64,000 nucleotides of DNA from Azohydromonas sediminis (GTDB lineage: Bacteria; Pseudomonadota; Gammaproteobacteria; Burkholderiales; Burkholderiaceae_C): assembly GCF_003574675.1 (NCBI RefSeq), contig NZ_QOAZ01000019.1:1-64000 (forward strand). The letters run 5' to 3'. Below the pieces are notes generated by a model. It saw only the letters and a program-made list of their open reading frames with translations. It was not told the origin of the DNA and searched no databases. The position numbers and the translations under genes are program-made. Below are positions 10,866-19,389 of the stretch, one piece after another. Each line of letters opens with the position of its first letter. Positions within the stretch are counted from its first letter, which is position 1.

Positions 10866-11783
10866 ATGACCGCACGGGCGTCTTGGCGCCATGCGTGGGA
10901 CGCGGTGCAGCTCGCGTTCTGGCGCGCCGCCGCCAGCGGCTGGGTGCCGGCGCGCTGGTTCAACGCCGGCCTGCCGCCGCCCGAAGCCCGCCAGGCGCGC
11001 ACCGGGGTGCTCGACATCGAGATCGTCAGCCACTGCTGGCGCTACGCGCACCTGCTCGCATTCCAGCTCAACTCGCTGGTGCGTCACCCACCACGGCGAG
11101 CGCGCGTGACGATGACGGTGTTCCACGCGCCCGACGATGACGCCACGGTGGCGCTGCTGGCGCACTTCGGTGCGATCACGGTGCCCCACGTGCGCTGGAA
11201 CTGGCAGCCGCGGCCGAAGGAGCGCCTGTTCCGCCGCGCGATCGGGCGCCACGAAGCCGCGGTGGCCACGCGTGCCGACTGGGTGTGGTTCACCGACTGT
11301 GACGTCGTCTTCGGCCCCGGCTGCCTCGACGCGCTGGCCGATGCGCTGCAGGGCCGCCGCGACGCGCTCGTCTACCCGCGTGTCGAGGCCTGCAGCGAAC
11401 TGCTGGTCGACGACGACCCGCGGCTGCACCCGGCCGACGCCGCGGCGGCCGACATCGGCGCGATGCAGTTCGTGCCGCTCGCCGTCACGCGGGCCACCGG
11501 TCCACTGCAGATCACGCACGGCGACGTCGCGCGCGCGCTGGGCTACTGTGGCCCGATCGGCTTCTACCACCGTCCCGCCGAGCGCTGGCAGAAGGCGCAC
11601 GAAGACCGCGCACACCGCTGGCTGCTGCAGACGCAGGGGGTGCCGATCGACGTGCCGCAGGTCCACCGCATCCGTCACGCGAGCAAGGGCCGCTACGCCG
11701 ACGGTAGCGTCATGGCCCGCCTGCGCCGCTGGTGGCGGCAGCGGCTGACCGCAGCCCGCGACGCGCGCGAACGCGCTCGCTGA
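10866..11783 (+). CDS. Glycosyltransferase, GT-A fold
   Basis: This 305-aa protein with no signal peptide resembles family 2-like glycosyltransferases. An N-terminal nucleotide-sugar fold begins at IEIVSHCWRYAHLLAFQL (about 51-68). A DxD motif follows in WFTDCDVVFG, with Asp144 and Asp146 expected to hold the metal and sugar nucleotide. The C-terminal third contains ITHGDVARALGYCGPIGFY and ends in a very basic tail that may contact the membrane. It lies 100 bases after waaA in the same direction and may extend the same transcript. Donor and acceptor are unknown; a role in modifying LPS core or a surface glycan is inferred from position. Confidence 0.75.
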   Translation: MTARASWRHAWDAVQLAFWRAAASGWVPARWFNAGLPPPEARQARTGVLDIEIVSHCWRYAHLLAFQLNSLVRHPPRRARVTMTVFHAPDDDATVALLAHFGAITVPHVRWNWQPRPKERLFRRAIGRHEAAVATRADWVWFTDCDVVFGPGCLDALADALQGRRDALVYPRVEACSELLVDDDPRLHPADAAAADIGAMQFVPLAVTRATGPLQITHGDVARALGYCGPIGFYHRPAERWQKAHEDRAHRWLLQTQGVPIDVPQVHRIRHASKGRYADGSVMARLRRWWRQRLTAARDARERAR

Positions 11784-11795
11784 ACGCGCGCCGTC

Positions 11796-12485
11796 TCAGG
11801 TGGTGCGCCGGGGGCGCAGGTGCGCCCAGGTGCGCTTGAGCCAGGCCACCAGCGGGTGTCGTTTGACACCGCGGGTGCGCCCGATGTCGCCCCAGTCCTC
11901 GGCCTTCAGACCATAGGCGGCGAAGCGCGCGACGAGCTCCTGCGCCGAGCCGCGGTCGATGTCGAACTCGACCAGCTGGCCGGGCCGTTCCGCCATGAAG
12001 GCGCGCACGTCGGCCAGGTGCCGGTCCCAGTCCTGGCGCCACTGCTCGGCAACGGCGTCGAGGCTGGTTAAACCTTTCTGCCGCATCACGCGCTGCGCGA
12101 ACTCGCCGTGGCCGTGCCGAAGCCGCGAGCGGATCCAGTCCTCGCGGTCGCGCACGTTGAGCAGCAGGATCGTGTCCGGGTAGTCGCGCAGCATCTCGCG
12201 GAAGTGGAAGATCGGCTCGAAGCTATCGGTCTCGGTGTGGTAGTTGATGTCGGCGTAGAAAGTGTAGTCCTCGATGCCGGCGAAGATCTTGCGCCCGGCG
12301 CGCAGGTTGTCGCGCATCAGCCGCGCGGCATTGCGGCGCTGCCCGAACGGGCCGCGCACCTTGTGCTTGAGCACCCGGTGGCCGGCGCGCTCGAACAACT
12401 GCTCGAAGCTGCGAGAGCCGCACTTGTGGAAGCCGATCTGCACGACGCGCGGCAGCCGGGCGGGAGAGGCGGGAGGCGGATTCAT
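11796..12485 (-). CDS. Sulfotransferase-family protein
   Basis: This 229-aa protein has the two PAPS-binding elements of P-loop sulfotransferases. The 5'-phosphosulfate loop GFHKCGSRSF lies at residues 18-27 and the 3'-phosphate element VRDREDWIRS at 111-120, with Arg112 and Ser120. It would transfer sulfate from PAPS to a hydroxyl of a glycan or lipid. It starts 7 bases after the stop of the sialyltransferase-like gene and lacks a Shine-Dalgarno, so translation is probably coupled to that gene. It converges with the glycosyltransferase at 10866 (12-base gap). A similar fold occurs in some kinases and proteins of unknown activity, so substrate and even chemistry need proof. Confidence 0.72.
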   Translation of the reverse strand: MNPPPASPARLPRVVQIGFHKCGSRSFEQLFERAGHRVLKHKVRGPFGQRRNAARLMRDNLRAGRKIFAGIEDYTFYADINYHTETDSFEPIFHFREMLRDYPDTILLLNVRDREDWIRSRLRHGHGEFAQRVMRQKGLTSLDAVAEQWRQDWDRHLADVRAFMAERPGQLVEFDIDRGSAQELVARFAAYGLKAEDWGDIGRTRGVKRHPLVAWLKRTWAHLRPRRTT

Positions 12486-12492
12486 CGCAATG

Positions 12493-13581
12493 TCAGGGGG
12501 TTGGCGTCTGAAGGATCCGGCCCACCAGTGCGCCGATGCCTGCGACTTCCGTGACCGGGATGCGCAGTTTGTCGTACAGCGCCCTGCGGTTGGCGGCCAT
12601 GCCGGTGCCGGGCTGCATCGCGATCACCGGCAGGTCGGGGCGGATCCAGCGGCTCGTGAGCACGGTCGACGAGATGTCGCCGATGACGATGCAGCCGTCG
12701 GGCAGCATCGTCAGCAGGAATTCCATCCCGATGCCGGCGTCGACCTTCGACGAGCCCGGGAACAGTTGCTCCAGCGCGTCGAGACGGGTCGATTTGGGGT
12801 GCGCCTTGATGCCGATCTGTGCCGCGTCGAAGTGCATACGCAGCTGCTCCCACAGCCGCTGGTAGGTCAGCGGGTCGTCGTCGATGTAGTTGCGCTCCTT
12901 CGGCAGCGTGACGACCACGCGCAGGCCAGACAGCACGCGGCGCAGCTGGGCAGCGTCGTGCGTCAGTCCCTCGACGACGGCCTGGAAGCGCTCGCTGCGC
13001 AGCGGGCTGACGTCGACTTCGATCAGCTCCTTGCCACGAAGCAGCGGGTGGACCTCCGAGGGGAACGCGACGTACGCGGCCGTGGTCCACGCCGAACTGC
13101 CCTGTGTGACGGCGTGCTTGTGCCAGAAGCCGTGCTCGAGCTTGCGCAGCAGTGGCTTGATGTAGCGGTTGTGGAACCGGTGCATCGTGCGCTGTCCCAT
13201 GTAGGTCGAGGCACCGTCGTCGATGTAGATGCCCTGTACGCGGGCGCCGGCCTTGGTCGCCACGTGCATCGCGTACTGGAAGTCGAACCGGCGGTCGTTG
13301 CCGGTGAACACGCGCATCTCGGTGGGTCGAGCGAACAGCGCCTCGAGCTGCCGGTAGACGACACGCTGTCGTGCCCAGCGGCCTCGCGCATTCTCGTCGC
13401 CGAGGATCACGATGCGCGAGAACACGTCGGGGCAGCGTTCGAGTGCGCGCGCATAAAGCGCCGACGTCTTCGGGTCCTTGTACGTGAAGACGGCGGTACG
13501 CTCGTGGCCGGGATGCTTCAGCGCGATGCTGGCCGCCAGGCACAAGTGCAGCGGCGACGAGATGAGAAAGTAGTCTTGCAT
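12493..13581 (-). CDS. Polysialyltransferase/GT52-like glycosyltransferase
   Basis: This 362-aa GT-B-like protein has the three short motifs shared by bacterial sialyltransferases of the GT38/GT52/GT80 kind. They are an acidic D-D-G triplet (IYIDDGAST, 121-123), an HP pair (IKAHPKST, 261-262) and a Ser-Ser/Thr motif (IGDISSTVL, 304-306). The N-terminus MQDYFLISSPLHL is also typical. Such enzymes use CMP-sialic acid, but no neuA/B/C genes are visible here. The neighbouring waaA uses the related donor CMP-Kdo, so a different CMP-sugar is possible. It heads a two-gene minus-strand unit with the sulfotransferase and is divergent from the gene at 13787 across a 205-base spacer that must hold both promoters. 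Confidence 0.68.
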   Translation of the reverse strand: MQDYFLISSPLHLCLAASIALKHPGHERTAVFTYKDPKTSALYARALERCPDVFSRIVILGDENARGRWARQRVVYRQLEALFARPTEMRVFTGNDRRFDFQYAMHVATKAGARVQGIYIDDGASTYMGQRTMHRFHNRYIKPLLRKLEHGFWHKHAVTQGSSAWTTAAYVAFPSEVHPLLRGKELIEVDVSPLRSERFQAVVEGLTHDAAQLRRVLSGLRVVVTLPKERNYIDDDPLTYQRLWEQLRMHFDAAQIGIKAHPKSTRLDALEQLFPGSSKVDAGIGMEFLLTMLPDGCIVIGDISSTVLTSRWIRPDLPVIAMQPGTGMAANRRALYDKLRIPVTEVAGIGALVGRILQTPTP

Positions 13582-13786
13582 CGGTGCATCGTGGGTTCGA
13601 GGGGCGTCGGCACGGCGCCTGCCGGGGATCGCCGCCGCCGGCCGGTCCGCTGCCGCGGCGCCTGACGGATGGTGGAGAGCTAAACTTCAGCGATCAAGTC
13701 CATAGCGTACGCCGAAGTTGGCACTGCCGTTGCGAGCGTGTCCGCGGCGTGATCTGGCCTGTGCCGCACGGCGTCGACAGGAGAGC

Positions 13787-14461
13787 GTGTTGATTCGGCT
13801 GTTCATCGGTTTTGACCAGCGGGAGGCCGTGGCCTTCCACACCTTTTGCCAGAGTGTGCTGGAGCAGACCAGCCAGCCGGTGAGCTTCACGCCGCTGGTG
13901 CTCAAGTCGCTGCCCGGCTACACCGAGACGCACACCGACGGCAGCAATGCATTCATCTACTCGCGATTCCTGACGCCGTACCTGTGCGGCTTCGAGGGCT
14001 GGGCCATCTTCGCCGACGGCGACATGATCTGCCGCGCCGACATCGCCGAACTGTGGGCGCTGCGCGACGAGTCGAAGGCCGTGATGGTCGTCCAGCACGA
14101 CTACCAGACCAAGGCGACGATGAAGTACCTGGGCAACAAGAACCAGAACTACCCGCGCAAGAACTGGTCGAGCCTCGTGCTGTGGAACTGTGCGCACCCG
14201 AAGCACCGCATCCTGACGCCCGAGTTCCTGATGGGTCAGGCGGGCGCGTTCCTGCACCGCTTCACGTGGCTCGACGACAGCGAGATCGGCAGCCTGCCCA
14301 AGGAGTGGAACTGGCTGACGACGGAATACGAGGACAACTACGACGCCAAACTGCTGCACTACACGCTGGGTACGCCGTGCTTCAAGGATTACCACGATGC
14401 CGACATGGCCGATGTGTGGCACGCATGCCACGAGCGGGCTGAGCAGGGCATGGGCGTTTGA
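13787..14461 (+). CDS. Glycosyltransferase-like protein with DGD motif
   Basis: This protein of about 224 aa begins IRLFIGFDQREAVAFHTF, a recognisable opening of a family of short GT-A-like transferases related to GT8. FADGDMICRADI (near 77-88) supplies the Asp-Gly-Asp metal motif, and NWSSLVLWNC resembles acceptor-side residues. The start is not ATG. AGGAG at 13779-13783 is 3 bases before GTG 13787 and 6 bases before TTG 13790, so TTG may be the true start. Base composition begins to drop here compared with flanking genes. The function is likely sugar transfer to a surface glycan; the donor is unknown. Confidence 0.7.
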   Translation: MLIRLFIGFDQREAVAFHTFCQSVLEQTSQPVSFTPLVLKSLPGYTETHTDGSNAFIYSRFLTPYLCGFEGWAIFADGDMICRADIAELWALRDESKAVMVVQHDYQTKATMKYLGNKNQNYPRKNWSSLVLWNCAHPKHRILTPEFLMGQAGAFLHRFTWLDDSEIGSLPKEWNWLTTEYEDNYDAKLLHYTLGTPCFKDYHDADMADVWHACHERAEQGMGV

Positions 14462-14549
14462 CGCCTGACTCTACCGGCCGAAGTTGCCGCGTCGCGGCCA
14501 TCGCTGCGTGTTCAGCGGTCCACCGCGATGGGTCGCAATAGAGTGCGAT

Positions 14550-15140
14550 ATGTCGTTCTTCTTTTTTGATCCTCCTGGTTGCGTCTTCATCCGCATCCGC
14601 AAGGCGGGCTCGACCTCCGTTATCCGCGGGCTGTTCGGCGATAAGAGTAATGCCCGACGGGAATCGTCGGACGGCACCTGGTACCCGGAATTCGATGGAC
14701 GGTTCGTGTTCGCTTTTGTGCGCAATCCGTTCTCAAGGATGATCTCGTGCCTGCAGATGTTTCGTGGATACAAGACACGCACTTTGGAGGAGCAGCGGTT
14801 CAAGGAGTCGCTCACGCTCGACAGGCTGATGGACGTGATCGAGGATGAGAAACTGCCCATCGGCGGCGATGGCTACATGGCCAAGCTGCGGTTGCATGCT
14901 GTGCCGATGACGCATCCCTTCTACTGCATCGATCGCGCGGAGTACATCGGCAGGTTCGAGCGCTTCGAGCAGGACTACCGCGAAGTGGCGCGCCTCCTCG
15001 GGATTCGCGTCTGGTCGGTACCGCATGAGCGCAAATCCGCGCCCATGGACTACAGGCCGTGGTTCTCGGCGGCTCAGCGGCGGCGTGCCGAACGGCTGCT
15101 CGCTGCGGATCTCGACAGGTTCGGCTACCGGTTCGAGTGA
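14550..15140 (+). CDS. Carbohydrate sulfotransferase (sulfotransferase family 2-like)
   Basis: This 196-aa protein carries both cofactor elements in the arrangement of carbohydrate sulfotransferases. The phosphosulfate loop is FIRIRKAGSTSV (13-24, Lys18) and the 3'-phosphate motif is VRNPFSRMISC (57-67, Arg58 and Ser62). Only the core fold is present; eukaryotic relatives are longer. It should sulfate a sugar of the locally made glycan using PAPS. ATG 14550 was chosen because the sulfotransferase core begins at once; the open frame upstream is unlike any domain. Codon use is noticeably less GC-biased than in surrounding genes, a sign of recent acquisition. It is unrelated in sequence to the sulfotransferase at 11796. 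Confidence 0.72.
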   Translation: MSFFFFDPPGCVFIRIRKAGSTSVIRGLFGDKSNARRESSDGTWYPEFDGRFVFAFVRNPFSRMISCLQMFRGYKTRTLEEQRFKESLTLDRLMDVIEDEKLPIGGDGYMAKLRLHAVPMTHPFYCIDRAEYIGRFERFEQDYREVARLLGIRVWSVPHERKSAPMDYRPWFSAAQRRRAERLLAADLDRFGYRFE

Positions 15141-15236
15141 CAGTGACTGGACCGCGTTAGGGCCATCCCGCGGCCGGTTGCCGAACGATCGTTGGCCCGG
15201 CTGTTCGATCGGGCAACATCTGAGCTGAAAGCGGCG

Positions 15237-17198
15237 ATGGACTACCGGCGCGAGATCGACGGCCTGCGCGCTGTCGCCGTGCTTCCCGTCATCCTCTTCC
15301 ACGCCGGCATCGGCCCGTTCGCCGGCGGCTTCGTCGGCGTCGACGTCTTCTTCGTCATCAGCGGCTACCTGATCACGTCGATCATCGTCGCCGAGAGGCA
15401 GGCCGGGCGCTTCTCGCTGGTCGACTTCTACGAGCGCCGTGCACGGCGCATACTGCCGGCGCTGTTCGTCGTGATGGCGGCTTGCCTGCCGTTGGCGTGG
15501 CTGTGGCTGCTGCCGAACGACCTGCGCGACTTCGCACGAAGCGTCGTTGCGGTGTCGACCTTCTGGTCGAACATCCTGTTCCATCGCGAGGCCGGCTACT
15601 TCGATACGGCCGCCGAGCTAAAGCCGCTGCTGCACACGTGGAGCCTGGCCGTCGAGGAACAGTATTACCTGCTGTTTCCCTTGCTGCTGCTTGCCGTCTG
15701 GCGACAGGGGATGCGCCGAGTCGCCATCACGATCGGGATCCTGGCGCTGGCGAGTCTTGCGCTCGCGCAATGGGCGCTCGACCGCTACCCCGCCGCGGCG
15801 TTCTTTCTTCTGCCATCGCGGCTGTGGGAACTCGCGCTCGGCGCGCTCGTGGCGCTGTACCTGATCAGCGGCCCGCAGCGTGAGCCATCGGGCGGCTTGC
15901 GCAACGCGGCGTCAGCCGCGGGGCTGGCGATGATTGCCGCTGCAGTGTTCGTCTACGACGGCGACACGCCGTTCCCGGGCGCGGCGGCGCTGCTTCCAAC
16001 GATCGGGACGGCGCTGGTGATCGTCTTCGCGACGCCGGCGACGCTGGCCGGGCGCCTGCTGGCTCATCGCGCGCTCGTCGGCATCGGCCTGTTGAGCTAC
16101 AGCGCCTACCTCTGGCATCACCCGCTGTTCGCGTTCGCCCGCCACCGGCTGGCGGGCGAGGTGCCAATCTGGCTGGCGGGGACACTGGCCGCGGCATCGC
16201 TGGTGCTGGCCTATGTCACCTGGCGCTTCGTAGAGCAGCCGATGCGCCGGCGCGACCGTGTGCGTCGACCGGCAGTGTTTGCCCTGGCGGGGCTCGTGTC
16301 GCTGTCGTTCGTGGTGCTCGGGCTGGTCGGCATTCGCACCGACGGCTTCGAGTCCTACTACGTGCAGCACCGGCTGTCCGATGGCGAGCGCGAGCTGTAC
16401 GTGCTGCTCCGCGAGCACACGGCCTCAGCGACCGAGCTGAAGCGCTTCGATGACGGCGCTTGCCGCTTCTCGTCCGAGGTCGTCGACGAGCACTTCGAGT
16501 CCCGCTTCGAGCGCTGCGCTGCGACGCACGGACGCGCGGTCGTGGTCCTCGGCGACTCCCACGGCATCAACGTCTACAACATCGTGGCCAAGGCGGGTGT
16601 CAGCGACTTCATCGTCGGTGTGGTTCAAGGCGGATGTCGACCCCACCGGCATCGTCCGCGCTGCCAGTACGAGGGCTTCGATCGCTTCGTCGACCGCTGG
16701 AGCTCGGCGATCGCCTCGGTGATCTTTCACCAGAGCGGCTCCTACTTTCTGCGCGACCGCGAGGGCCGGGTCGACAGCCCTGCCGCCTTCGCTCCGGATG
16801 CGGCGTTCGTCGTTGACGAGCCGAACGTCGCGAAGGTGATGGAGTACCTTGAGCGGCTCGGAGCTCAGGTGCCCACCGTCTGGCTCGGCCCGTTCGTCGA
16901 GGCGCGCGTCGACTTCCGCGACTTCCGCCTGCTCAAGGGCGGTCTGCTGATCAACGAGCGCAGCCTCGATCATTTCGGCCGCCTCGACCGGTGGCTGATC
17001 GCACGTGTCGACGAGCTGCCGCGCTCGTTTGCCTATGTCTCGCTGGTCGACATCATTGGCGCGCAGCGCGAGTTCCTGCGCGTGGGTTCGTGCATCACTT
17101 ACCGCGATCGTGACCACTTCAGCGCCTGCGGCGAAGACCTCGTCGCCCGGCAGGTGAAGGTGGCGTACGACGCCGGCGCGTTCGTTGTCCCTCACTGA
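15237..17198 (+). CDS. OafA-type acyltransferase with C-terminal SGNH domain
   Basis: This 653-aa membrane protein has an acyltransferase-3 domain of about ten membrane segments (roughly 1-370). It opens with YRREIDGLRAVAVL and FHAG, where His22 is the catalytic candidate, and carries FFVISGYL and SLAVEEQYYLLFP. A periplasmic SGNH hydrolase-like domain follows, with VVLGDSHG (block I) and the closing D-x-x-H in RDRDHFSACG. Proteins of this layout O-acetylate O-antigen or other exported glycans. ATG 15237 begins at the conserved MDYRREIDG. It is the last plus-strand gene of the glycan cluster and converges on tolC after 31 bases. Confidence 0.9.
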   Translation: MDYRREIDGLRAVAVLPVILFHAGIGPFAGGFVGVDVFFVISGYLITSIIVAERQAGRFSLVDFYERRARRILPALFVVMAACLPLAWLWLLPNDLRDFARSVVAVSTFWSNILFHREAGYFDTAAELKPLLHTWSLAVEEQYYLLFPLLLLAVWRQGMRRVAITIGILALASLALAQWALDRYPAAAFFLLPSRLWELALGALVALYLISGPQREPSGGLRNAASAAGLAMIAAAVFVYDGDTPFPGAAALLPTIGTALVIVFATPATLAGRLLAHRALVGIGLLSYSAYLWHHPLFAFARHRLAGEVPIWLAGTLAAASLVLAYVTWRFVEQPMRRRDRVRRPAVFALAGLVSLSFVVLGLVGIRTDGFESYYVQHRLSDGERELYVLLREHTASATELKRFDDGACRFSSEVVDEHFESRFERCAATHGRAVVVLGDSHGINVYNIVAKAGVSDFIVGVVQGGCRPHRHRPRCQYEGFDRFVDRWSSAIASVIFHQSGSYFLRDREGRVDSPAAFAPDAAFVVDEPNVAKVMEYLERLGAQVPTVWLGPFVEARVDFRDFRLLKGGLLINERSLDHFGRLDRWLIARVDELPRSFAYVSLVDIIGAQREFLRVGSCITYRDRDHFSACGEDLVARQVKVAYDAGAFVVPH

Positions 17199-17229
17199 GA
17201 TCGGTGGCGCCGCAGCGGACGGCGATGGA

Positions 17230-18597
17230 TCAGGGCTGAAGCAGCCGGCTCACCGCCTGCAAGTCGGCGGCGCTCAGCGTCCCTGCCGCCTGCCGCAGCC
17301 GCAGCGTGCCGAGCAGCACGCTGTAGCGCGCGGCGGCCAAGTCGCGCTGGGTCGCGAAGAGCTGGCTCTGCGCGTTGAGCACGTCGAGGTTGACGCGCAC
17401 GCCGACGCGGTAGCCGGTCTGCGTGGCTTCGAGCGCGAGCTTGCTCGACGCCTCGGCGGCTTCGAGCGCGCCCACCGCCGCCTCGCCCGACTTCAGCCCG
17501 GTGAAGGCCTGGCGCGTGGCCTGCGCGACGCCGCGGCGTGCGGCCTCGAGGTCGTTGCGCGCCTTGTCCTGCAGCGACAGCGTCTCGCGGATGCGGTTGT
17601 CGACGGCACCGCCGGTGTACAGCGGCCAGTTCAGCTGCACGCCGATCTGGCCGTTGTTGAAGCTGCCGCTGTAGGGGCCGAGCGACGTGCCCAGCCCCGA
17701 GGTGCCGCTGTTGTACGAGGTCTGCCACGAAGCGACGACGTCGACGGTGGGCAGCCGCCCGGCGCGGGCCTTGTCGATTTCGAGCGTTGCGACGTCGAAC
17801 GCGAGCTGCGCGCGCCTGACCTGCGGGTGAGCGCTTTCGGCCAGGCCCACCCAGTCGTCGATGCCGGCGGGCACGGTGGGCGGCAGCGTCGCCGGCAGCG
17901 CCAGCGGCCGCGGCTGCACGCCGGTGCGTCCGACGAGCTGGTCGAGCGCGATGCGCTTGACGAGCAGGTCGTTCTCGGCCGAGATCTCCTGCGCGCGCGC
18001 GAGGTCGAAGCGCGCCTGCGCCTCGCGCGTGTCGGTGATCGTCGCGGTGCCGACCTCGAAGTTGCGCCGCGCCGCCGCCAGTTGCTCGGCGATCGCCGCC
18101 TTCGACGCCTTCGCGGTGGCCACTGTCTCGATGGCCACCAGCACGTCGAAGTAGGCCTGCGACAGGCGCACGATCAGGTCCTGCTCGGCCAGCGTCAGCT
18201 CGGCCTGCGCGACGGCGAGCGCGCGCTCGGCCTGCGCGATGCTCGCGTCGTTGGCGCGGTTGAATAGCGGATAGCGGCCGCTGAGTGCGGCCGAGGTCAC
18301 GTTGCCGCTGCCGTCGTTGCCCGCCGCCGACGGGATCGCCGAAGGCTGGTCGCGGTAGGTCTGCGCCGTCTGCGCCTGCAGGCCCAGCGTCGGGCGCGCC
18401 AGCGCGTCGGCCTGCGCCTTGCGGTACTGCGCGGCGTCGGCCTGCGCGCGCGCCGCGAGGTAGGTCGCGTCGTAGGTGCGCGCGGCCTCGAACAGCTCGG
18501 CCAGGGTCTGCGCGTGCAGGGGGGCCGTCAGGCCGAAGCCCAGGCCGGCGGCCAACAGCAGCGCGGTGAGTCGGCGGGGGGTGGGGCGACGGGGCAT
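17230..18597 (-). CDS. TolC-family outer membrane efflux/secretion channel
   Basis: This 455-aa protein has a cleavable signal peptide (about 1-26, ending LHAQT) and two repeated outer membrane efflux domains rich in long helices. The motifs NWPLYTGGAVDNRI and GYRVGVRVNLDVLNAQ are typical of TolC proteins of type I secretion and drug efflux. It forms the trimeric tunnel through the outer membrane. ATG 18597 was chosen because the upstream extension lacks a signal. It follows pcm by 84 bases on the same strand and downstream of an RND pump and adaptor, so it is the likely outer membrane partner of that pump. Confidence 0.93.
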   Translation of the reverse strand: MPRRPTPRRLTALLLAAGLGFGLTAPLHAQTLAELFEAARTYDATYLAARAQADAAQYRKAQADALARPTLGLQAQTAQTYRDQPSAIPSAAGNDGSGNVTSAALSGRYPLFNRANDASIAQAERALAVAQAELTLAEQDLIVRLSQAYFDVLVAIETVATAKASKAAIAEQLAAARRNFEVGTATITDTREAQARFDLARAQEISAENDLLVKRIALDQLVGRTGVQPRPLALPATLPPTVPAGIDDWVGLAESAHPQVRRAQLAFDVATLEIDKARAGRLPTVDVVASWQTSYNSGTSGLGTSLGPYSGSFNNGQIGVQLNWPLYTGGAVDNRIRETLSLQDKARNDLEAARRGVAQATRQAFTGLKSGEAAVGALEAAEASSKLALEATQTGYRVGVRVNLDVLNAQSQLFATQRDLAAARYSVLLGTLRLRQAAGTLSAADLQAVSRLLQP

Positions 18598-18681
18598 GAG
18601 CGATTCCTCGTGGGTCCGATGCAGGCAGGGGACGGACGCGGGACAGTGGGTCGGTGCGCGCAAGGGCAGCACGAAGAGGGT

Positions 18682-19347
18682 TCAGAAGCGAAAGCGCGGC
18701 GGCTCGTCGAAACCGAGCAGCCGCGGCGCGACGGTGTCGAACACCTCGACGTGGCCGAACTCGCGCTCGCCGGTGCGGGTGTAGACGCTGGCGCGCATCA
18801 CGGGCTGGTCGCCGACGATGGCGGCCAGGCGGCCGCCGACCTTGAGCTGGTCGAGCAGCGCCTGCGGCACCGCGGCGACCGAGCCCGACAGCACGATGAC
18901 GTCGAACGGTTCCTGCCCCGGCAAGCCGCGCGCGCCATCGCCGTCGTGCACGGTGACGTTGCGCACGGCGGCACGCCGGAGGTTCTCGCGCGCCATCGCG
19001 GCCAGCTCGGGCACGATCTCGACGCTGTGCACCTGCTGCGCCTGGTGCGCCAGCAGCGCGGCCATGTAGCCCGAGCCGGTGCCGATCTCGAGCACCTTCT
19101 CGTGCTTGCGCACCTGCAGCTCCTGCAGCAGCCGCGCCTCGACCTTGGGCTCGAGCATGCACTGCCCGTCGCGTCCCTGCTCGCGCAGCGGCACCTGCAT
19201 GTCGACGAAGGCCAGCGCGCGGTACGCTGGTGGCACGAAGTCCTCGCGGTGCACGACCGCGAGCAGGTCGAGCACGCCCTGATCCAGCACCTCCCACGGG
19301 CGGATCTGCTGCTCGATCATGTTGAAGCGGGCCTGTTCGACGTTCAT
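18682..19347 (-). CDS. pcm: Protein-L-isoaspartate O-methyltransferase family protein
   Basis: This 221-aa SAM-dependent methyltransferase of the PCMT family methylates L-isoaspartyl residues in aged proteins, starting their repair. Visible features are the N-terminal MIEQQIRPWEVLD, EDFVPPAYR, the SAM motif VLEIGTGSGYMAALLA (about 93-108) and the acidic loop VHSVEIVPELA. In PCMTs the substrate-binding stretch near residue 55-60 normally has Thr-Ser; here the region reads MQVPLREQG, so activity may differ. This short type is regularly found beside tolC in betaproteobacteria. Here it sits 42 bases behind the RND gene and may be co-transcribed with the efflux system. Confidence 0.82.
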   Translation of the reverse strand: MNVEQARFNMIEQQIRPWEVLDQGVLDLLAVVHREDFVPPAYRALAFVDMQVPLREQGRDGQCMLEPKVEARLLQELQVRKHEKVLEIGTGSGYMAALLAHQAQQVHSVEIVPELAAMARENLRRAAVRNVTVHDGDGARGLPGQEPFDVIVLSGSVAAVPQALLDQLKVGGRLAAIVGDQPVMRASVYTRTGEREFGHVEVFDTVAPRLLGFDEPPRFRF

Positions 19348-19389
19348 TTCGATACCTTGTGGGGTATAAGTGTAGGGCAACTCCGGATT

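Noticed and set aside
13582-13786. Hidden gene in the largest spacer of the glycan cluster
   Set aside because: No open frame with a domain; the stretch most likely holds the two divergent promoters, though no clear boxes could be assigned.
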